Below are positions 58,695 to 64,000 of a stretch of DNA of 64,000 nucleotides, one piece after another. This stretch comes from Puccinia triticina (Eukaryota > Basidiomycota > Pucciniomycetes > Pucciniales > Pucciniaceae): contig NC_070562.1 in NCBI RefSeq assembly GCF_026914185.1, positions 7,936,001 to 8,000,000 of the forward strand, in the 5' to 3' direction. Each line of letters starts with the position of its first letter. The first letter of the stretch is position 1. Position numbers and translations under genes: made by a program. The notes below the pieces were generated by a model. The model was not told the DNA's origin. It did no database searches and was given only the letters and a program-made list of their open reading frames with translations.

Positions 58695-59995
58695 ATGGCG
58701 TTTGTTCGATTGGTTATTTGTGTCATTGGGATCTATGCCAGTTGTGGGTATTTTCTATTCGAATCAGTTCATCCTTGGGTTCACTGACAAGTAGGATTTT
58801 CCCTCTCTTCTGCTTATGCCAACCTCCAGTCCTCTCCTGGGCATTGATTCAAGAAAGACGTAAGTACATCCATAAATCATTGGTTCAAGAAAATACCCAA
58901 GATAACATGTATATTTTCGTTCAAATAGTTTCTACCACTCCGTATGAAGATCCGTCAGGTGGTAAACCAAAATATTTCAAATCGGTTGTATTCTTGAATA
59001 CTATCCAGAGTGGATTCAGCGCTACGGCCGCACTGATATACTTGGTCCTCAAAAAGAATTCGTCTCAATCGATCCTCCAAGTACTTGGATTGACAAACCC
59101 AACCTCCAAGCCCGACAAATCATCAAAACAACCCAATTCCAAAGCTGCTCCAAAAGATCAAAACAGATTGGCCTTATTAGGACGTTGTTTACAATGCGCA
59201 ATCTTGAACTCTCTCGGATCTCCCTTTGGTTATGCTTCACTCAAACACATCGATTATCCTACTATGATCCTTGGCAAGTCATGTAAACTCGTACCGGTCA
59301 TGATCATGAACATCATCTTGTATCGACGAAAGTTTGCCCTTCATAAATATTTCGTCGTCGGAATGGTCACCGTTGGGATTAGCTTATTCATGCTACTTGC
59401 CGACCATGGTTCAAAAGCTAGCAAAGGAGCTCAGCAGAGTAGTATGTTTGGCTTGACGTTATTATTGATCAATCTACTCGTCGACGGGGCGACGAATTCC
59501 ACCCAGGATGAAATCTTCAGCCGATTTACAATCAGTGGTTCCCAACTGATGTTCATCATGAACGCCCTGGCCACAATCATCACTCTAGCTGCATTACAAG
59601 CACCTATCCCCACTGCTATCTCATCATTCTTTGGCACCTCGAACGGTTCCGCAAACGAATTCACAGTAGCAGTCGAGTTCATCAAAACATACCCAAAAGT
59701 GCTTCAAGATATCCTGCTCTTCTCTTCAGCCGGTGCGATCGGACAACTATTCATCTTCGAAACTCTCTCCCATTTCGGATCACTCACTCTTGTCACCATC
59801 ACCGTCACTCGGAAACTATTCACCATGCTGTTGAGCGTGTTTTTCTTCGATCATAAACTTTCATTCGGCCAATGGGGCGGGATCGCCATCGTCTTCCTAG
59901 CCATCGGCTTAGAAGCGTATATCAAAATGTCCGGCCATGGTAAAGCTAATTTGATCATCGACGAAAAACAAAAGGCGAAAATGAAAGAGCTATAA
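58695..59995 (+). CDS. HUT1: UDP-galactose transporter homologue 1 (SLC35B1/HUT1)
   Basis: Nucleotide-sugar transporter of the ER/Golgi membrane; SLC35B1 proteins are also implicated in ER ATP/UDP-sugar import. Exons 58695-58740, 58830-58859, 58929-59995, all in phase, 380 aa (family 330-420). Start MAFVRLVICVIGIYA matches the family's (L)ICxxGIYAxF. The 10-codon exon 2 supplies LSWALIQE. Landmarks are FKSVVFLNTIQSGFSA, FGYASLKHIDYPTMILGKSCK (substrate-site helix), VDGATNSTQDEIF, SSAGAIGQLFIFETLSHFGSL and TVTRKLFTMLLSV. About ten membrane helices. The C-terminus is lysine-rich (KQKAKMKEL), like an ER retrieval tail. A lysine/serine-rich loop (residues 85-110) is longer than usual. Confidence 0.95.
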
Positions 59996-61569
59996 CCCAC
60001 ACCTGAAGGCACATCAATAATTTTGACTCGGAATGGTTCTTCGCACAAAGATTTAGTTTTGCTTTCCTTTGCCATCGTTCCTTTCATGAATCCCCTTTTC
60101 CTTTTGTTATTTGGTTTGATTTCGGTTAATATCTGATCGCAAATAAATAGAGTAGATTCTTATAGATTCTTTTTGTTCACAAAGCATTGCATACCGTTTT
60201 GACCAGGTTGAAGATATGAAATTTTATTTTTGACGAATGATTTTTTTAGCTTCAACCCTTAGTTGTCTTGCCTTTTCCAAGATATATCAACATCTCTGGG
60301 AGAGAAGGCCTTTGAGACAAGTTTCATTTTGTGATGAGCTACTGCCTGCTGAACCAAGGCCAAACTTCGCTGACATGGAAATTTTGTTTGTGCGGCCAAT
60401 GCTTACCATTCCCAAGATGTTCATAACTGCTAACGCCCACCCTCCCCCCCCCCCGGGACGGTAGACTTGCTTCCACGAAGCAATCTAATGCGAAGACTTT
60501 GAATATCTTCTTGTACGAGTAACGAGACGGATATGCTCTCTGCCCTGAGCTAGATGGAAGTGGAATCATATGCTACGAGTACCGAGTCGATTTGGCTAAA
60601 CCCAGAACTGGTAAAATTCGAGACCAGGATAAGCCGGTTTCTCTCCGCTCCTGCGTACAAGAGATGGCCTCGCATGGCTTGTTTTGAGTCTTGACTCTAC
60701 TCTAGGGTGCGTATCACTGCATGCCAATTGAGCAACTTTTTGCGTAGTTCTCATGCACAATTCACTCAACATTGAAAGATACGTTTGCCATAGAGAAATC
60801 ATCTTCTTGTGCTAAGTTGGACACATTTGGCCCAACTAAAAAAGTCACAATATATATCGCACTCGACCAACCCCTGATCAGTAGATTGGATTTCGGAGTG
60901 AAGGCAGGCTCAAGTGTGCCATTCCCGGACAAAGTGCACGACATGTTCTGCTCCTTGCCACCGCTGCAAATGTACTTTCAAGACCGGGAAGTGATCGTGA
61001 TTAAGGATTGACTGGTCCCCAAGGTGATCTATGTCTAACTAACTTGTACCGGAAGTCTTTACACTTTGAGGCATTGGACTGGTCTAGTTTTCTGCGTCAA
61101 ATCCTGCCACGCATGAAATGACGCAGGCAGCATGTGACAGCCGGTGATGCATTTATCGTACTCTAAGCTATGGCAAACCTCCAGCCCACCAGTCCAGTTC
61201 ATAGTAAATGAAACTCGTATCCAAGCTGACTTTCTCTCAGTCCAAACTAATCCATATCGGTGCGGTAATGTCTAGATACCAAAATGACAGGCAGCTTCAT
61301 CTTGGAAATTGCTGTATAAAACGGGCTTTCATGCCGGACAATCTTCTTCCCTTACCAAGCATCACAACCCCCTTCACTTTCATCAACCACCCCACGGCTC
61401 CCTTACATCCACTTGGATTTTCACTTAGTTAAATAATATTTATATACACAACTCGCTAGAATTTTCAAGCACCTAAATTCGATTTGACCTCTCACACTTA
61501 CCCGACCATAAATCACTGAACGACGATCGTTTTCATCAACCAAACCAGCGACTGATCCATCCAACCAAA
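59996..61569. other. Intergenic, weak exon-like segment
   Basis: Poly(A)-signal-like AATAAATA at about 60140. An open plus frame at 60772-61011 (residues include ISRLDFGVKAGSSVPFPDK) might be an exon of an unrecognised gene but has no ATG. TATA-like TATTTATATACA at 61438-61449 is about 120 bp before the glycine-rich gene. Confidence 0.35.
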
Positions 61570-62295
61570 ATGCAATTTAAGACACTCCGGCTTTCACTCA
61601 CCGCGGCTGTTTTGAGCGTCACCGGTATTATAGCAGCTCCTGCTCCTTCAATTGGAATCGGTGGTGGGCTTGGAATCGGAGGCGGAATTGGCTTAGCAGG
61701 TGGCTTAGGAGGTGGCTTGGGAGGTTACGGACGCGGCTGGCGAGGATACGGCAGAGGTTACGGCAGAGGTTACGGCAGAGGTTACGGCAGAGGTTACGGC
61801 AGAGGCTACGGCGGCGAAGGCTATGGTGGCTTAGGGGGGGTATACGGAGGAGGACTTGGAGGAGGACTTGGAGGAGGATTTGGAGGAGGACTTGGAGGAG
61901 GATTTGGAGGAGGACTTGGAGGAGGATTTGGAGGAGGACTTGGAGGAGGATTTGGAGGAGGACTTGGAGGAGGATTTGGAGGAGGACTTGGAGGAGGATT
62001 TGGAGGAGGACTTGGAGGAGGATTTGGAGGAGGACTTGGAGGAGGATTTGGAGGAGGACTTGGAGGAGGATTTGGAGGAGGACTTGGAGGAGGATTTGGA
62101 GGAGGACTTGGAGGAGGATTTGGAGGAGGACTTGGAGGAGGATTTGGAGGAGGACTTGGAGGAGGATTGGGAGGAGGACTTGGAGGAGGATTTGGAGGTG
62201 GACTTGGGTACGGCAGTGTGAGTAGACCTTTCCCACAAACTATTACGTGAAAAACGTACTGACAATTCCCTTTATCTGTTTTGTAGTACTACTAG
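61570..62295 (+). CDS. Secreted glycine-rich repeat protein
   Basis: Exon 1 61570-62217, intron with GTGAGT donor and TTGTAG acceptor, exon 2 62287-62295 (adds two Tyr and a stop), 218 aa. Residues 1-23 form a signal peptide (MQFKTLRLSLTAAVLSVTG, Ala-rich cleavage before APAPS). Then a GLGGG region, six GRGY units from a 12-bp repeat, and from about residue 95 a regular GGLGGGFG array from a 24-bp repeat of over a dozen copies. Such proteins are typically cell-wall or extracellular matrix components; the role here is inferred. Copy number of the array is likely to vary between strains. Confidence 0.85.
61850..62205 (+). repeat. 24-bp coding minisatellite
   Basis: Units GGAGGACTTGGAGGAGGATT plus TGGA are nearly identical, with a few TTG variants at the 3' end. 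All units are multiples of 3, so five other frames also stay open across it. Confidence 0.9.
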
Positions 62296-63008
62296 CCTGA
62301 TCAAGCAGGCCGCCAAAATCCTGGGATTCTCTATATCATTACCAGCTCCACTTAACACTTAACTTCATCGGACCCTCTTCACAGCTCACATTTTCGCCAC
62401 CATCCATAACTGCGGCTCTCGGATTTGCAGGTCCACATGTTAACTTTGCTTTCGTTTATTACTATCTTCTTTGGGTTACAGATTCACTTGTTTACATTAT
62501 TTTATTAAATAATTATCTCCGTTGGGTTATCGGATTCACCTGTTGTATTTAAATTTGATGGAAATCACAAGGACATTATGTTCATAAATCCCAGCGCACA
62601 TTTGTGCTGATGATCATGACCATGCCTCTCAGACACATTCTTGCCGTGTATTCTTGCCGTGTGAATAGTTCCGGCCCCGCCGGGTGGTGGTTGACCAGGT
62701 TTTCAGAATCAGTTCGCTGTCGCTCGGATTGCATATCAAGGCCATCGGGAATACTGAAACTATAGTCGCACATCTGGGTGCCTTCTCCCACTTCCCCGTA
62801 AAAGTGACCAGCTGGGACCGCTCCCCCTCAAGATATTTCCGAGAGAGTCGAGTGATCGGGGAAACTCCACTCCGCCCTGCGTCTCAGTAGTGAAGCGGGA
62901 TAGGTAAAGCTACTCCGTAAAATAACGTATAGATAACCGCCAATAAATCCGACAGGAAAACCCGCCGTAAAAGTAAAAGCAGCAATGTAAAGCTTCGCCC
63001 TCCAACTC
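62296..63008. other. Intergenic, no gene recognised
   Basis: 62580-62890 has frames on both strands without family resemblance. Confidence 0.3.
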
Positions 63009-63227
63009 AGGCCGTGTTTGGCAGCGTCATATTACACAGTGTAATGTGTAAAACACACTACCCTTATGTAAAACACTTTTTTTAGGATAATCTTTTGTAA
63101 TTAAGCAGTCATAAAGCTTGACAGTTTACTTCCAAATTATCAGGCCAAAAAATTGATGTCTTCCTTGATGTCAAGGGACATGCCGTGATTGTTTATTGCT
63201 TACTAATGATGCTGTCAAACACGGCCT
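63009..63227. mobile_element. MITE with GGCCGTGTTTG ends
   Basis: 219 bp, ends AGGCCGTGTTTGGCAGC and the complement of AGGCCGTGTTTGACAGC, related in style to the element at 20617. Duplication not clear. Confidence 0.6.
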
Positions 63228-63347
63228 CAATGAAGAATGGTAGTCTAAGAAGTAACAATCACCATAAAAGTAAATAATAATGTCCGTACAAGTCCTGGGG
63301 AAGACAAATAAACTCCCCCCCCCCTCTGTAGAAAAGGAATACAGCTG

Positions 63348-63504
63348 AGTCCCTATCAACCCATATACCTATTAACCCTTACTCCCTATTAGCCCATGAG
63401 AGAGATGTCAATCAAAATCACAAAATGGCTGGTAAACGTGACTTATTAACCCATAGTCCCTCTTAAACCATTCCACCAAGGGGTATGGGTTAATAAAGAC
63501 TCAA
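63348..63504. repeat. Short TIR repeat
   Basis: Ends TGAGTCCCTATCAACCCATA and the complement of TGAGTCTTTATTAACCCATA, about 160 bp, with internal ACCCATA repeats. Confidence 0.5.
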
Positions 63505-63844
63505 CCATAAGACAAAGAAGCGGTCTTCCTCCGCCAGCAATCCGCCAAGCTGTGCTCTCACACCCACAAAGTTGTGTGTGCAACTCCACTCTCACACTTG
63601 TCTCCTACCAAATTTGTGGCTAGTCTTCAACCACTGTTGGACTCCTCTTTCCCTAATTTCAAGGCCCCTGACTCAGCCTTTAAATTAATTATACAATGGG
63701 AAGTTACATTATCCAGTTTGCCTAGATGTCATTCAGTTATCCGGTGCTATGTGGTGTGAAATCCAACATAAATTGAATCTGTGGGTGTCAAGAGAAAGGT
63801 TTAATGTTGGTAATTAACAATATTGACCCCAATTTATTCTAAGG

Positions 63845-63970
63845 AAATCCTCTTTTTGATGTTAAAATAATGCTTTTGTGACCAAACATCAGTTATCTGG
63901 TCTAAGTTACCCAGATAACTGATTTTTGGTCACAAAAGTGATATTTCAACATCAAAAATAGGAGTATCTT
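63845..63970. repeat. Foldback hairpin
   Basis: Arms contain TTTTTGATGTTAAAATAATG, TTTTGTGACCAAA and CAGTTATCTGG, inverted around about 63907. Single MITE-size palindrome. Confidence 0.6.
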
Positions 63971-64000
63971 CAAAAAAAAGTGGGACTATACTGTTAATCA

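Noticed and set aside
61831..62265. Long Glu-Asp-Leu and Ser-Lys frames over the glycine-rich gene
   Set aside because: They exist only because the 24-bp repeat has no stops in any frame. Signal peptide, splice site and stop support the GGLGGGFG frame.

Overview
The window reads as nuclear DNA of a basidiomycete, most likely a rust fungus (Pucciniales, Puccinia-like). The genes are rich in short introns with GT..AG ends and CTAAC-type branch sites. Genic codons prefer C in the third position, and the gene islands are separated by long stretches of transposon-derived DNA. The genus is inferred from gene style and repeat families, not proven.

Gene islands. (1) 660-2400: a small basic hypothetical protein (-) diverges from adenine phosphoribosyltransferase APT1 (+). 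(2) 8067-8732: an RRP7-like ribosome-biogenesis exon (-) that lacks its N-terminal part. (3) 22013-25891: a 15-exon chitin synthase (+) whose exon phases all agree and give 917 aa. (4) 54856-59995: UTP21 (WD40 SSU-processome protein, -, 8 exons, 1021 aa) diverges across 264 bp from HUT1 (UDP-galactose transporter homologue, +, 3 exons, 380 aa). (5) 61570-62295: a secreted glycine-rich repeat protein. UTP21 and RRP7 both act in 40S subunit assembly. APT1 serves purine salvage, chitin synthase serves the wall, and HUT1 serves ER/Golgi sugar transport.

Mobile and repeat DNA fills the rest. About 9.8-21.4 kb is a nested stack. A TIR element carries a broken rust-type DNA-binding gene. Next to it a giant foldback palindrome (12450-20607, 8-bp target duplication) is interrupted by a 4.2-kb Helitron (13535-17757) that captured an aspartic protease gene, and by two copies of a 247-bp CACTA-like MITE. 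Because the foldback is a palindrome, each interrupted arm has its uninterrupted counterpart in the other arm, so three insertions can be dated relative to each other and their ends fixed to the base. From 27.8 to 41.8 kb a second foldback is split by a 12-kb Ty3/gypsy element (28918-40913) with apparently identical 1010-bp LTRs. That element itself carries a second Helitron (36561-39664) and a spliced extra ORF overlapping the start of its gag in another frame. From 42 to 51.3 kb there are further foldbacks, a hAT transposase relic, a 355-bp TRIM whose LTRs hold a tRNA-like Pol III promoter, and a 1.67-kb foldback (49470-51136) inserted inside the arm of another MITE.

The most unusual theme is a family of foldback elements whose cores are arrays of short hairpins built on GACCGG..CCGGTC plus ATCGAGAGGAG-like linkers. 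They have no coding capacity but at least two have clean 8-bp target duplications.
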